A stretch of DNA of 64,000 bases from contig CANGYF010000005.1 of the NCBI GenBank assembly GCA_947458265.1, positions 229,228 to 293,227 of the forward strand, written 5' to 3'. Both the position numbers and the translations under genes were made by a program. Positions 47,257-55,427 of the stretch are shown here, one piece after another. Within the stretch, counting starts at the first letter, position 1. The number at the start of each line of letters is the position of its first letter. The DNA is from Betaproteobacteria bacterium (lineage in GTDB: Bacteria; Pseudomonadota; Gammaproteobacteria; Burkholderiales; CAIKXV01). Below the pieces are notes generated by a model. That model saw only the letters and a program-made list of their open reading frames with translations. It searched no databases and was not told where the DNA came from.

Positions 47257-48570
47257 ATGATCCGACTACCGCCCGACCTGCCCGACCGCTTCCTCGCCGC
47301 CAACGAGGTCCATGCGCGGCCCTATGAACCGCTGGACATCCCGGTGCGCGGGTCCTACCTGGCGATCCAGGTCGAGACGCAACAGCGCGAACAGGAGCGC
47401 GCGCACCTGCGCGTGCTGTGCGAACGCTTCGGCTGTTCACCCCCGAGTGAAGACCTGACCCAGTTCAGCGTGCCGTTCGGCGAGTTCCAGCTGAAGTGGG
47501 AGCGCCACGGCGAATTCTCGACCTACATCGTGCTGGTACCCGGGCTGCCGAGCCGGCCGTTCGCCGAACCGGCGATCGACTACCTGCCGCCAGACTGGCT
47601 GGCCGCGATCCCGGGCCGGGTGATCGTCGCCACGCATGCGCAGGTGATGCAGGCGCCGCAGGCGCCCGACGATCCGACACTGCTGCAGGAGTTCTTCGGC
47701 TCGGCCGCGGTGGTCGGCGCGGCGATCGGCGACAGCGCCGGCTACGCCTACACCGACTTCAAGATCCAGCACGACGGGTTCGTGCGTTTCCTGATGCTGT
47801 CATGCGCGTTCACCGACTACCAGGCCGGGCGGATGATGCAGCGGCTGTTCGAGATCGAGGCCTACCGCGTGCTGGCACTGCTCGCGCTGCCGATCGCGCG
47901 CCGGGAGTCGCCCCGGGTGGTGGAGATCGAGCGCTCGCTCGCTGCCCTTACCCAGGAGATGGCGAACGAAGACCGCGGCGACGAGACGCTGCTCGGCGAA
48001 CTCACCCAGCTGGCCGCGCAGGTCGAGAGCGCGATCGCATCGAGCCAGTACCGCTTCGGCGCCAGCCGTGCCTACTGCGCGCTGGTCAATGCCCGCATCA
48101 ACGAGCTGCGCGAGCGCCGCATCACCGGCCTGCAGACCATCGAGGAGTTCATGGCACGGCGGCTGTCTCCGGCGATGGCGACCTGTGCCTCCGTGGAGAG
48201 CCGGCTGCAGGAACTGTCCGAGCGGGTGGCGCGCGCGAGCAGCCTGCTGTCCACGCGCGTGAGCATCGCGCGCGAGAAACAGAACCAGGCGCTGCTCGGC
48301 TCGATGGACCGCCGCGCACGCCTGCAGCTGCGGCTGCAGCAGACGGTGGAGGGCCTGTCGGTGGTGGCGATCAGCTACTACGTGGTCGGGCTGATCTCGT
48401 ATGCCTCGAAGGGCCTGGAGGCAGCCGGCACCGGCATCGACGCGGCGATCGTATCCGGATTGGCGATCCCGCTGGTCGCGTTCGCGGTGGCATTGACCGT
48501 GCGATGGGTGCGGCGCCGGGTCGTGGGCAACGCCCCTGCGCGCAACGCGCCTACCCCGATCGGCGACTGA
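47257..48570 (+). CDS. DUF3422 family protein
   Basis: 437-residue protein of the DUF3422 family, function unknown. The N-terminal RFLAANEVHARPYEP motif, the IDYLPPDWLAAIPG segment, the GDSAGYAYTDFKIQHDGFVRFLM block and the central coiled coil (around residues 290-360) are characteristic. Two C-terminal TM helices (LSVVAISYYVVGLISYASKG and IVSGLAIPLVAFAVALTVRW) anchor it in the membrane. It is divergent from the alpha-2-macroglobulin gene across 107 bp and is followed, eight bases on, by a glycosyltransferase. Confidence 0.9.
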   Translation: MIRLPPDLPDRFLAANEVHARPYEPLDIPVRGSYLAIQVETQQREQERAHLRVLCERFGCSPPSEDLTQFSVPFGEFQLKWERHGEFSTYIVLVPGLPSRPFAEPAIDYLPPDWLAAIPGRVIVATHAQVMQAPQAPDDPTLLQEFFGSAAVVGAAIGDSAGYAYTDFKIQHDGFVRFLMLSCAFTDYQAGRMMQRLFEIEAYRVLALLALPIARRESPRVVEIERSLAALTQEMANEDRGDETLLGELTQLAAQVESAIASSQYRFGASRAYCALVNARINELRERRITGLQTIEEFMARRLSPAMATCASVESRLQELSERVARASSLLSTRVSIAREKQNQALLGSMDRRARLQLRLQQTVEGLSVVAISYYVVGLISYASKGLEAAGTGIDAAIVSGLAIPLVAFAVALTVRWVRRRVVGNAPARNAPTPIGD

Positions 48571-48578
48571 AGCCGTCG

Positions 48579-49718
48579 ATGAAGACGCTGCAGGTCGAAG
48601 GCTGGCGAGGCATCAACCACTCGTATGCGATCGTCAACCAGTGGCAACTGCTGGAGCTGTGCCGGCGACCGGGGCTGGACCTGTGCCACGTCGACCGGCC
48701 GTTCTTCAACGCCAGCTGGAATGCCGGTGCGAACGGCAGCGGCTTCAGCGCGGCGCAGCGGCAACTGATCGAAAGCATCCGGGGCCCTCGGCCGGGCGAA
48801 GTACCCGATGTCGTCCTGCGCATCGCCTTCCCGTTCGATGCGTCCCCCTGCGAGGCCGGCCGCGTGTTCGTGTTCGGCACCGCCGAATACCAGCATACCG
48901 ACGACATGTTCAGCGGTGGCGATACGGCAAGGGCCATCGGCGACGAGCGGCTGTCCATCGTGACGCCCTCGCACTGGTCGAAGGCCGGCTTCGTCGCCAC
49001 CGGCTTCGACCCGGCACGGGTGCATGTGGTGCCGCACGGCATCGACCCGGCGAGCTTCAGGCCGATCGAGCGCAAGGCGCGCAAGACCATGCGTAACCTG
49101 ATGCGGGTGCGCAACGACGACTTCGTGCTGCTGTCGGTGGGCGCGATGACCGAGAACAAGGGCATCGACCTGCTGCTCACGGCGTTCGCGCGCCTGCGCC
49201 CGAAGCACCGCCACCTGAAGCTGGTGCTCAAGGACCAGAGCAACCTGTACGGGCTCACCGCCGACCGCATCCTGGCACGGCTCGCCGCGTCGCCCGACGG
49301 GCACCTGTTCACCGAAGACGTGGTGTCGTCGATCGTGTTCGTGTCGCACAACCTCGGCATCGCCGAACTGGCCGCGCTGTACGGCGCGGCGGACTGCTAT
49401 GTGTCGCCGTACAAGGCAGAGGGCTTCAACCTCACGCCACTGGAAGCCGCGGCCTGCGGCGTGCCGATCATCGTCACGCGCGGCGGATCGACCGACGACT
49501 ACTTCGCCCCGGCGATCGGACTGCAGGTCGACAGCCGCCGGATGCAGTCCGGACGGCGTACCTGGCTGGAGCCCGATCCCGAATCGCTGTTCGACGCGAT
49601 CGGCCAGGTCATCGACGCACGCCGCCGCTTCGATCCAGCAGCGGTCAGCGCCGCGGTGCATGGCCGCTTCACATGGTCGAAGGTGACCGGCGAGCTGGCG
49701 CGGGTGCTCGGCGTCTGA
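48579..49718 (+). CDS. GT4-type glycosyltransferase
   Basis: 379-residue GT-B fold glycosyltransferase. The C-terminal nucleotide-sugar domain shows LLSVGAMTENKGIDLLLTAF, then YGAADCYVSPYKAEGFNLTPLEAAACGVPIIVT with the EGFxLTPLEA retaining-GT4 motif. The N-terminal domain contains the VVPHGIDPASF linker typical of the family. The acceptor and sugar donor cannot be read. It probably forms an operon with the DUF3422 gene, as only eight bases separate them. No other polysaccharide genes are nearby. Confidence 0.87.
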   Translation: MKTLQVEGWRGINHSYAIVNQWQLLELCRRPGLDLCHVDRPFFNASWNAGANGSGFSAAQRQLIESIRGPRPGEVPDVVLRIAFPFDASPCEAGRVFVFGTAEYQHTDDMFSGGDTARAIGDERLSIVTPSHWSKAGFVATGFDPARVHVVPHGIDPASFRPIERKARKTMRNLMRVRNDDFVLLSVGAMTENKGIDLLLTAFARLRPKHRHLKLVLKDQSNLYGLTADRILARLAASPDGHLFTEDVVSSIVFVSHNLGIAELAALYGAADCYVSPYKAEGFNLTPLEAAACGVPIIVTRGGSTDDYFAPAIGLQVDSRRMQSGRRTWLEPDPESLFDAIGQVIDARRRFDPAAVSAAVHGRFTWSKVTGELARVLGV

Positions 49719-49742
49719 GGCTGCACGTCTGACACGCAGCGC

Positions 49743-50240
49743 CTACAGGACGACCGGACGGTCGGACACCTCGTTCGGCTCGCTGCCGTCGCCCGGGAAG
49801 TGGCGCGCGAGCAGTGCCCCCACCGCCTCGATGCCGGCGACGGCCCCCTCCTCGAAGCGCCCTGCGCGGAATGCGGCCTCCATCTGCCGGCACACGACCT
49901 CCCACGCGTCGGCACCGACCTTATGATGGATGCCACGATCGGCGACGATCTCGACATCGCGATCGGCCCAGAGCAGATAGATCAGCACGCCGTTGTTCTC
50001 GGCGGTGTCCCAGACGCGCAGCCGGCCGAACTGTTCGATCGCGCGGTCGGTCGCCTGCTGCCCGGACCACAACGCATCGCCATCGAGCGAGGCTTCGATC
50101 GCGAAGCAGACCTGCCCGCGGTGCAGCCGTTCGGTACGTGCGATCGCCTGCTCGATCCGGTCCAGGGTCGACGACGGGAAGGCACGGCGCAACGAACGCT
50201 CGGCGGTGAACAGGTGGCGCAGTCGCCTCGAAAGACTCAT
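49743..50240 (-). CDS. TPM-domain protein (short, membrane-free)
   Basis: 165-residue protein built almost entirely of a TPM (YgcG-type) domain: HRGQVCFAIEASLDG, GVLIYLLWADRDVEIVADRGIH and WEVVCRQMEAAFRAGRFEEGAV. No signal peptide or TM helix is present, unlike its neighbour. The ATG at 50240 follows the end of the Gly-rich YgcG-like gene; a longer in-frame version from 50381 would merely read the complement of its Gly tail. It is the last gene of the lemA cluster. Confidence 0.87.
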   Translation of the reverse strand: MSLSRRLRHLFTAERSLRRAFPSSTLDRIEQAIARTERLHRGQVCFAIEASLDGDALWSGQQATDRAIEQFGRLRVWDTAENNGVLIYLLWADRDVEIVADRGIHHKVGADAWEVVCRQMEAAFRAGRFEEGAVAGIEAVGALLARHFPGDGSEPNEVSDRPVVL

Positions 50241-50253
50241 CGGCAGGCCTCCC

Positions 50254-51201
50254 CTACCAGCGGCCGGAGGCGCCGCCGCCCCCGAACCCGCCACCACCAC
50301 CGCCCCAGCTGCCGCCACTGCTGCCACCACCGGAAGACCATCCGCCGCCGGAGGACCAGCCACCGCCGCGGGTACTGGCACCCGCCAGCGTGAGCACCAG
50401 CGCGATCAGCGCCGCCACCACGGCGACCAGCAGCACGCCGCTCATCGACCAGGCGATCAATCCGATGCCGGTGCCGACGATGCCGGCCGCCCATCCCTTG
50501 CCGACGATCGCGCGCAGGATGCCGCCGGCGAAAGCGGTCCCGACCAGCACCAGCACCAGCAATGCTTCGTAATCGATGCCGTCGCGCTTCTGGCCACCCT
50601 GGCGTGCCGCAGGTGCAGGCAGCGGTTCACCGTCGATCACCCGGATCATCCGATCGACGCCAGCGTCGATACCCCCGGCGAAGTCTCCGCTGCGAAAGCG
50701 CGGCACGATCACCTCGTCGATGATGCGCCGGGCGCTCGCATCGGGCAGCGCACCTTCGAGGCCGTAGCCGACCTCGATGCGCAACGCCCGGTCGTCCTTG
50801 GCCACCAGCAGCAGCGCGCCATCATCGACCTTGCGCCGGCCGATCTTCCATGCCTCCGCCACGCGGATCGAGTACTGCTCGATCGCTTCCGGCTTCGTCG
50901 TCGGCAGCATCAGCACCACGACCTGGCTGCCCTTGCGCGCCTCGAACGCGGCCAGCTTCGCCTCCAGCGCGGCGAGCTGCGCGGCATCGAGCGTCTTCGT
51001 GAGGTCGGTGACCCGGCGCTCCAGCGCAGGCACTGCCACCAGCGACTGGGCCACGGCCATGGATGGCATGACGGCCACCAGCAGCGAAGGCAGCCAGAGA
51101 ACGGCCGCGAGAAGCGCTGCCGCCGCGCGCAAGGCGGCCTGCCACCGGGAGCCGCCAGCAGGCAGGCCTGCCGGGGACGGTGCGATGCGGCCGAAGGTCA
51201 C
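50254..51201 (-). CDS. TPM-domain membrane protein with Gly/Ser-rich tail (YgcG-like)
   Basis: 315 residues: a signal peptide ending near SMAVAQS (~residue 53), an extracytoplasmic TPM domain (ERRVTDLTKTLDAAQLAALEAKL ... RALRIEVGYGLEGALPD), two TM helices (~220-270), and a C-terminal Gly/Ser/Trp tail (GGGWSSGGG and GGGGGFGGGGASGRW). The GTG at 51201 is chosen because it starts directly after the lemA stop (TAG at 51203-51205) and gives a sensible signal peptide. LemA-YgcG-type operons are widespread in bacteria, but the role of these proteins is poorly known. Confidence 0.87.
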   Translation of the reverse strand: MTFGRIAPSPAGLPAGGSRWQAALRAAAALLAAVLWLPSLLVAVMPSMAVAQSLVAVPALERRVTDLTKTLDAAQLAALEAKLAAFEARKGSQVVVLMLPTTKPEAIEQYSIRVAEAWKIGRRKVDDGALLLVAKDDRALRIEVGYGLEGALPDASARRIIDEVIVPRFRSGDFAGGIDAGVDRMIRVIDGEPLPAPAARQGGQKRDGIDYEALLVLVLVGTAFAGGILRAIVGKGWAAGIVGTGIGLIAWSMSGVLLVAVVAALIALVLTLAGASTRGGGWSSGGGWSSGGGSSGGSWGGGGGGFGGGGASGRW

Positions 51202-51202
51202 G

Positions 51203-51871
51203 CTACCTGGCGGGGGCTGGCGCCGGCGCGGCGGGGGCAGCCGGTGCAGCCGGAGCGGAAGGCGCGGAAGGCGCGGACGGCCGCGCACCGAAATCCACCG
51301 TCGGCGGCTTCGCGATCGCCGCCTCGTTCTCGACAGTGAAGTTCGCCTTGACGCCATAGCCGAACACCATGGCGGTGAGGTTGCTGGGGAACTGGCGCAC
51401 GGTCACGTTGTACGCCTGCACCGCATCGATGTAGCGCTTGCGCGCCACGGTGATCCGGTTCTCGGTACCTTCCAGCTGGGCCTGCAGGTCGCGGAAGTTC
51501 TGGTCCGACTTCAGTTGCGGGTAGTTCTCCGCAACCACCAGCAGCCTCGACAGTGCCGACGACAGTTCGCCCTGCGCCGCCTGGAATTTGGCGAAGGCTG
51601 CGGGATCGTTCACCAGTTCGGGCGTGGCCTGCAACGACCCGACCCGCGCACGCGCGTTGGTAACCCCGAGCAGGATGTCCTTCTCCTGTTCGGCGAAACC
51701 CTTGACCGTGGCCACCAGGTTGGGCACCAGATCGGCACGCCGCTGGTACTGGTTGATCACCTCCGACCAGGACGACTTGATCGTCTCGTCGGTCACCTGG
51801 AGCGTGTTGTAGCCGCAGCCGCCCAGCAGCAGGGCGGCAAGGAGCGAGAGTACGGAAAGCAGTCGGTGCAT
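51203..51871 (-). CDS. lemA: LemA family lipoprotein
   Basis: 222-residue LemA protein with lipobox LLGGC (lipidation at C19), where many LemA proteins instead keep a TM anchor. The all-helical core is clear: VINQYQRRADLVPNLVATVKGFAEQEKDILLGVTNARARV, AENYPQLKSDQNFRDLQAQLEGTENRITVARKRY and YNVTVRQFPSNLTAMVFGY. The last ~30 residues are an Ala/Pro/Ser-rich tail. It heads the lemA-TPM-TPM cluster. Confidence 0.93.
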   Translation of the reverse strand: MHRLLSVLSLLAALLLGGCGYNTLQVTDETIKSSWSEVINQYQRRADLVPNLVATVKGFAEQEKDILLGVTNARARVGSLQATPELVNDPAAFAKFQAAQGELSSALSRLLVVAENYPQLKSDQNFRDLQAQLEGTENRITVARKRYIDAVQAYNVTVRQFPSNLTAMVFGYGVKANFTVENEAAIAKPPTVDFGARPSAPSAPSAPAAPAAPAAPAPAPAR

Positions 51872-51992
51872 CGATGACTCCTTTGATCGGGACGGTGGCC
51901 CGGTCGGTGTGCAGTCCGGCGGCCGGCATGGACCGCCGACAATGCCGGGAACGTGGGGACGCTACCACGCCATTCAAGCCCCGACGATGGAA

Positions 51993-52748
51993 TCAGCCGG
52001 GCGGCTGGACATCCGATGTCGCGCCGGCGCGCCATTCGGCCACCCGCTCGCGGATGAAGCAGAGGTCTTCCCATGCCTTTATCTTGTCCGGCAAGGTACG
52101 CAGTAGATAGGCCGGGTGGTAGGTCACCATCAGCGGCGTGTCGCGATAGCGGAACACCTGGCCGCGCATGCTGGCGATCGACTGCTCCTTGCCCAGCAGC
52201 GTGACCGCCGCCGTCTTGCCCAGGGCGACGATCACCTTCGGCTGCAGCAGCTGGATCTGCCGGTGCAGGTAGGGCTCGCAGGCGGCGACTTCGGCCGCCG
52301 CGGGCACGCGGTTGCCCGGTGGTCGGCACTTCACGATGTTGGCGACATACACGTCCTCGCCGCGCCGCATCTGCAGGGCTGCGAGCATGTTGTCGAGCAG
52401 GCGGCCGGCCTGGCCGACGAAGGGTTCGCCCCGCTCGTCCTCTTCCGCGCCCGGGCCCTCGCCGACGAACAGCCAGGACGCCTTGCGGTCGCCGACGCCG
52501 AACACCGTGCACTTGCGCGTGGCCGCGAGCGTGCAGGCGGTGCAGCCGGACACCGTCTGGGCGAGGGTTGCCCAGTCCATCTGCATGATGGCCGTCGCAC
52601 CTGGCTCGGCTGGCACGGCTGGCGCGGGTGGCACGGGTGGCACGGCAGCCTCGGCTGGCGCCTTGGCCTGCTGCTGTGCCAAACGCCCGCGCAGCGTCCA
52701 GCGCGGCGACAGGCCCATCTCGTCGAGGATGTCGCTGCGGCGGCTCAT
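51993..52748 (-). CDS. Type 4 (UdgA-like) uracil-DNA glycosylase
   Basis: 251-residue family 4/5 uracil-DNA glycosylase that removes uracil in base-excision repair. The [4Fe-4S] cysteines are C69, C72, C141 and C157. Motif GEGPGAEEDERGEPFVG (95-111) activates water, NIVKCRPPGNR follows, and HPAYLLR is the minor-groove loop. A Pro/Ala-rich linker (31-50) separates the first helix from the core. It lies downstream of rimI and tsaB, an arrangement common in this group of bacteria. Confidence 0.93.
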   Translation of the reverse strand: MSRRSDILDEMGLSPRWTLRGRLAQQQAKAPAEAAVPPVPPAPAVPAEPGATAIMQMDWATLAQTVSGCTACTLAATRKCTVFGVGDRKASWLFVGEGPGAEEDERGEPFVGQAGRLLDNMLAALQMRRGEDVYVANIVKCRPPGNRVPAAAEVAACEPYLHRQIQLLQPKVIVALGKTAAVTLLGKEQSIASMRGQVFRYRDTPLMVTYHPAYLLRTLPDKIKAWEDLCFIRERVAEWRAGATSDVQPPG

Positions 52749-52791
52749 CGTGCGTGCAAGCCCGGGCTGGATCGGTGGAGGCGGCAGTCTG

Positions 52792-53253
52792 TCACAGCGG
52801 TAGCGACATCACCCAGGCATCTTCGCGACCCTCGAGCGCCGGGTAGTAGCCCTTGCGGATGCCGATCCGCTCGAAGCCGATGCCCTCGTACAGCGCGATG
52901 CCGGCCGCGTTGGACGGCCGGACCTCGAGGAACAGCGTCTTCGCATCCGCCCGCCGCGCATCGTGGATCGACGCCACCAGCAGGTGCCGGCCGAAGCCGC
53001 GGCGCTGCCAGTCTGCGGCGATGGACAGGTTCAGCAGGTGCGCTTCGCCCGGGCCGATCATCATCACCCGGTAGCCGACCAGGGTGCCGCCGAACTCGAC
53101 CAGCGCCGCGTCGTAGCCAGACAGCAGCGCATCCCGGAAATTGCCCTCGGTCCAGGGGAAATCGTAGATGCGGTTCTCGACCGCGACGATAGCCGGCAGG
53201 TCCTGCAGCTGCACGCGCCGGGCGACCGGCTGCACATCCCAGCGCGCACTCAC
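52792..53253 (-). CDS. rimI: Ribosomal-protein-alanine N-acetyltransferase
   Basis: 153-residue GNAT acetyltransferase that modifies the N-terminal Ala of ribosomal protein S18. The acetyl-CoA loop is seen as WQRRGFGRHLL (RRxGxGxxLL), followed by LEVRPSNAAGIALYEGIGFERIGIRKGYY, the RimI hallmark. The GTG start overlaps the tsaB stop by four bases. Its end lies 43 bp before the UDG gene. Confidence 0.92.
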   Translation of the reverse strand: MSARWDVQPVARRVQLQDLPAIVAVENRIYDFPWTEGNFRDALLSGYDAALVEFGGTLVGYRVMMIGPGEAHLLNLSIAADWQRRGFGRHLLVASIHDARRADAKTLFLEVRPSNAAGIALYEGIGFERIGIRKGYYPALEGREDAWVMSLPL

Positions 53254-54038
53254 CGCGCCCCCCCTGCGGTCATCCTTACTGCTGCACCGGCACGCAGCGC
53301 CGCCTGCTCGCCCGAATCGAGCGCGACCTTGTCGCGCACGTAGCGCGGCGCCGCCAGCGCGGCATCGACGGCGCGCCCGGCACGATATGCGATCGCACCC
53401 AGCGCCGCGACGGCACGCGCGCCGGGCATCACCTCGGCATCGACCGAGGCAAGCGCCGGCAGGCGTTCCTGCAGGGCGGTCGCATAGGCCGAGAAGCCGT
53501 TGCCGCAACCCGTCCAGCCGGGGCCCACAGGTACTGGCACCGCGTGCGGCGCACAGGCGCGCGGTTCGAACACGACCTCGATCGATGCCGCCGGTACGTC
53601 CGGCCCGTCGGGCCCGCCTGCCGAGCGCAGGATCCGATAGGCGGCGCAATAGACCTCGCCCATGCGCGCATCCAGGCAGGCGATCGCCTCGTCCCGACCG
53701 CTCGCCCAGGCCATCGACGACAGCGAATCGACGGCAACCAGCGGCCGGTCGATCGCCAGCCCCAGGCCCTGGGCGACGCCGCAGGCGATGCGCAGCCCGG
53801 TGAACGATCCCGGACCGGCACCGAACGCGATCGCATCGAGGGCGGACAACGGCGTGCCCTCCCGCGCGAGCAGAGCATCGATCATCGGCAGCAGGAGCTG
53901 CGAATGCGACGGCACCGCTGGCCCCGGCGACACGGACGTACCCTGTCCCGCATCGGCGCTGCACGCGGACAGGACGCCATCGCGCAGCAGGGCGACGGAA
54001 CAGCATCCGGCAGTGGTGTCGAGGGCAAGCAGGAACAT
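53250..54038 (-). CDS. tsaB: tRNA threonylcarbamoyladenosine biosynthesis protein TsaB
   Basis: 262-residue ASKHA-fold protein, a partner of TsaD in t6A37 synthesis. The N-terminus MFLLALDTTAGCCSVALL, then SHSQLLLPMIDALL and AFGAGPGSFTGLRIACGVAQGL are diagnostic. There is a ~20-residue Gly/Pro insertion around 155-175 relative to short homologues. The stop overlaps the rimI start (GTGA), a usual coupling. Confidence 0.94.
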   Translation of the reverse strand: MFLLALDTTAGCCSVALLRDGVLSACSADAGQGTSVSPGPAVPSHSQLLLPMIDALLAREGTPLSALDAIAFGAGPGSFTGLRIACGVAQGLGLAIDRPLVAVDSLSSMAWASGRDEAIACLDARMGEVYCAAYRILRSAGGPDGPDVPAASIEVVFEPRACAPHAVPVPVGPGWTGCGNGFSAYATALQERLPALASVDAEVMPGARAVAALGAIAYRAGRAVDAALAAPRYVRDKVALDSGEQAALRAGAAVRMTAGGAR

Positions 54039-54155
54039 GGGGGGCAGGCGACGCAGGAACCCGATTCTACCGGAGCGCCCGTGGCCGCCCGCCGGCACCC
54101 GCGATGACCGGCGGCAGGGGGCGGCGTGGGACGTGCGCGCTGGCACGGGCCAGGC

Positions 54156-54494
54156 TCAGCGCTCCCGGCGATAAAGGTCGCGATTGGCCTCGTGCAGGTC
54201 GCGGCGCAGGCTGCGACGCTCCTCCGGCGTCATGCGCTCGCGCCGCTCCTCGAACTGTCGCCGCCGCTCTTCGCGCAAGTCGTCGTGGCGATGCGGGTGG
54301 GCCTCGTCCCTGCGCTGGCGCCGCTCTTCGAAGCGCTCGCGCGGAGCGGCCTGGCGATCGGCGCGATCGGCGGGCTGGGCCGAGGCCGGCAGCGCCGGCA
54401 GCAGCGCGAGCAGCAGCGGCAGCATGCGCAGCGCGGCATCGGCCGGACGCCTGCCGCTGCCACCACCGCCCCCTGCCTTCCACCGTTCGACCAT
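54156..54494 (-). CDS. Small Arg/Glu-rich secreted protein next to the two-component system
   Basis: 112-residue protein: a Gly-rich n-region, a hydrophobic signal (LPLLLALLPALPASAQ) and a mature part that is almost wholly charged helix (DDLREERRRQFEERRERMTPEERRSLRRDLHEANRDLYRRER). The MTPEER-type ending resembles the LTxxQ-like periplasmic helical proteins often found beside OmpR-type regulators, but I cannot assign a family. ATG 54494 has GAGG nearby upstream. It is divergent from the response-regulator gene, with the inverted operator-like sequence between them. Confidence 0.6.
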   Translation of the reverse strand: MVERWKAGGGGGSGRRPADAALRMLPLLLALLPALPASAQPADRADRQAAPRERFEERRQRRDEAHPHRHDDLREERRRQFEERRERMTPEERRSLRRDLHEANRDLYRRER

Positions 54495-54568
54495 GCCCGC
54501 CTCGTGGTTTGCCAGAACCCGATCGTAGATCGATTGCCGATGCAACCCAAGCGCTGGAAACGGTGCTT

Positions 54569-54614
54569 TGTAACAATCTGTTGGCCGGTCGCGCCGCAGT
54601 CATCCCTTGTTACA
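54569..54614. promoter_or_regulatory. Inverted TGTAACAA / TTGTTACA pair, candidate response-regulator operator
   Basis: TGTAACAA (54569-54576) and TTGTTACA (54607-54614) are exact inverted copies whose inner ends are 30 bp apart in the divergent spacer before the OmpR-like gene. GTTACA half-sites are known for OmpR/RstA-class regulators, so autoregulation by the adjacent regulator is plausible. AT-rich 8-mers of this kind stand out against the very GC-rich background. Confidence 0.5.
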
Positions 54615-54668
54615 GCCCGCCCGGCGCCAGCGCACACGCACGCGGCCAGTGGCGCTAGGATGCAGCCC

Positions 54669-55394
54669 ATGGACAAGACGATCAAGACGCGGCTGCTGGT
54701 GGTGGACGACGACCTGCGCCTGCGCGAGCTGCTCAACCGCTACCTCACCGAGCAGGGCTTCCAGGTACAGGTGGCGGCCGACGGCGCGGCGATGGACAAG
54801 CAGCTCGCGCGCAATGTGATCGACCTCGTGGTGCTCGACCTGATGCTGCCCGGCGAGGACGGCCTGTCGATCTGCCGCCGTCTGCGCGCGGCTGCGCCTG
54901 CACTGCCGATCGTGATGCTGACCGCGAAGGGCGACGAGGTGGACCGCATCGTCGGCCTGGAGATGGGCGCGGACGACTACCTGCCCAAGCCGTTCAGCCC
55001 GCGCGAACTGGTCGCGCGCATCAACGCCGTGCTGCGCCGGCGCGGCCCGTCGGCACCGCCGGGCGCACCCGATCCGAATGCCGGCAGCGTGAATTTCGGC
55101 CCGTTCACGCTCAACACCGGAAACCGCACCCTGCTGCGCGACGGGCAGCCAGTGCCGCTGACCACCGGTGAGTTCTCGCTGCTGAAGGTGCTCGCCGCAA
55201 GCCCGGGCACGCCGCTGTCGCGCGACAAGCTCATGGAGCTCGCGCGCGGCCGCGAACTCGAGCCGTTCGACCGCAGCATCGACGTGCAGGTGTCCCGGCT
55301 GCGCAAGCTGGTCGAGGACGATCCGGCGAAGCCGCGCTACATCCAGACCGTCTGGGGCTTCGGCTATGTGTTCGTTCCCGATGCCACGCGCTGA
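54669..55394 (+). CDS. ompR: OmpR-family response regulator
   Basis: 241-residue regulator. The receiver has DDD near residues 13-15, the phospho-acceptor Asp in VVLDLMLPGEDG (about residue 57), the Thr of MLTAKG and the Lys of PKPFSPRELVARI. The winged-helix DNA-binding domain (LTTGEFSLLKVL ... RSIDVQVSRLRKLVEDDPAKPRYIQTVWGFGYVF) is complete. Start 54669 is preferred over the in-frame ATG at 54660 because AGGA lies at a proper distance. It is 33 bp upstream of its kinase gene. OmpR is the closest name; RstA-like is possible. Confidence 0.88.
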   Translation: MDKTIKTRLLVVDDDLRLRELLNRYLTEQGFQVQVAADGAAMDKQLARNVIDLVVLDLMLPGEDGLSICRRLRAAAPALPIVMLTAKGDEVDRIVGLEMGADDYLPKPFSPRELVARINAVLRRRGPSAPPGAPDPNAGSVNFGPFTLNTGNRTLLRDGQPVPLTTGEFSLLKVLAASPGTPLSRDKLMELARGRELEPFDRSIDVQVSRLRKLVEDDPAKPRYIQTVWGFGYVFVPDATR

Positions 55395-55427
55395 TCGCAC
55401 GCGCACGGACTGCATCGCCGGCGCCCG

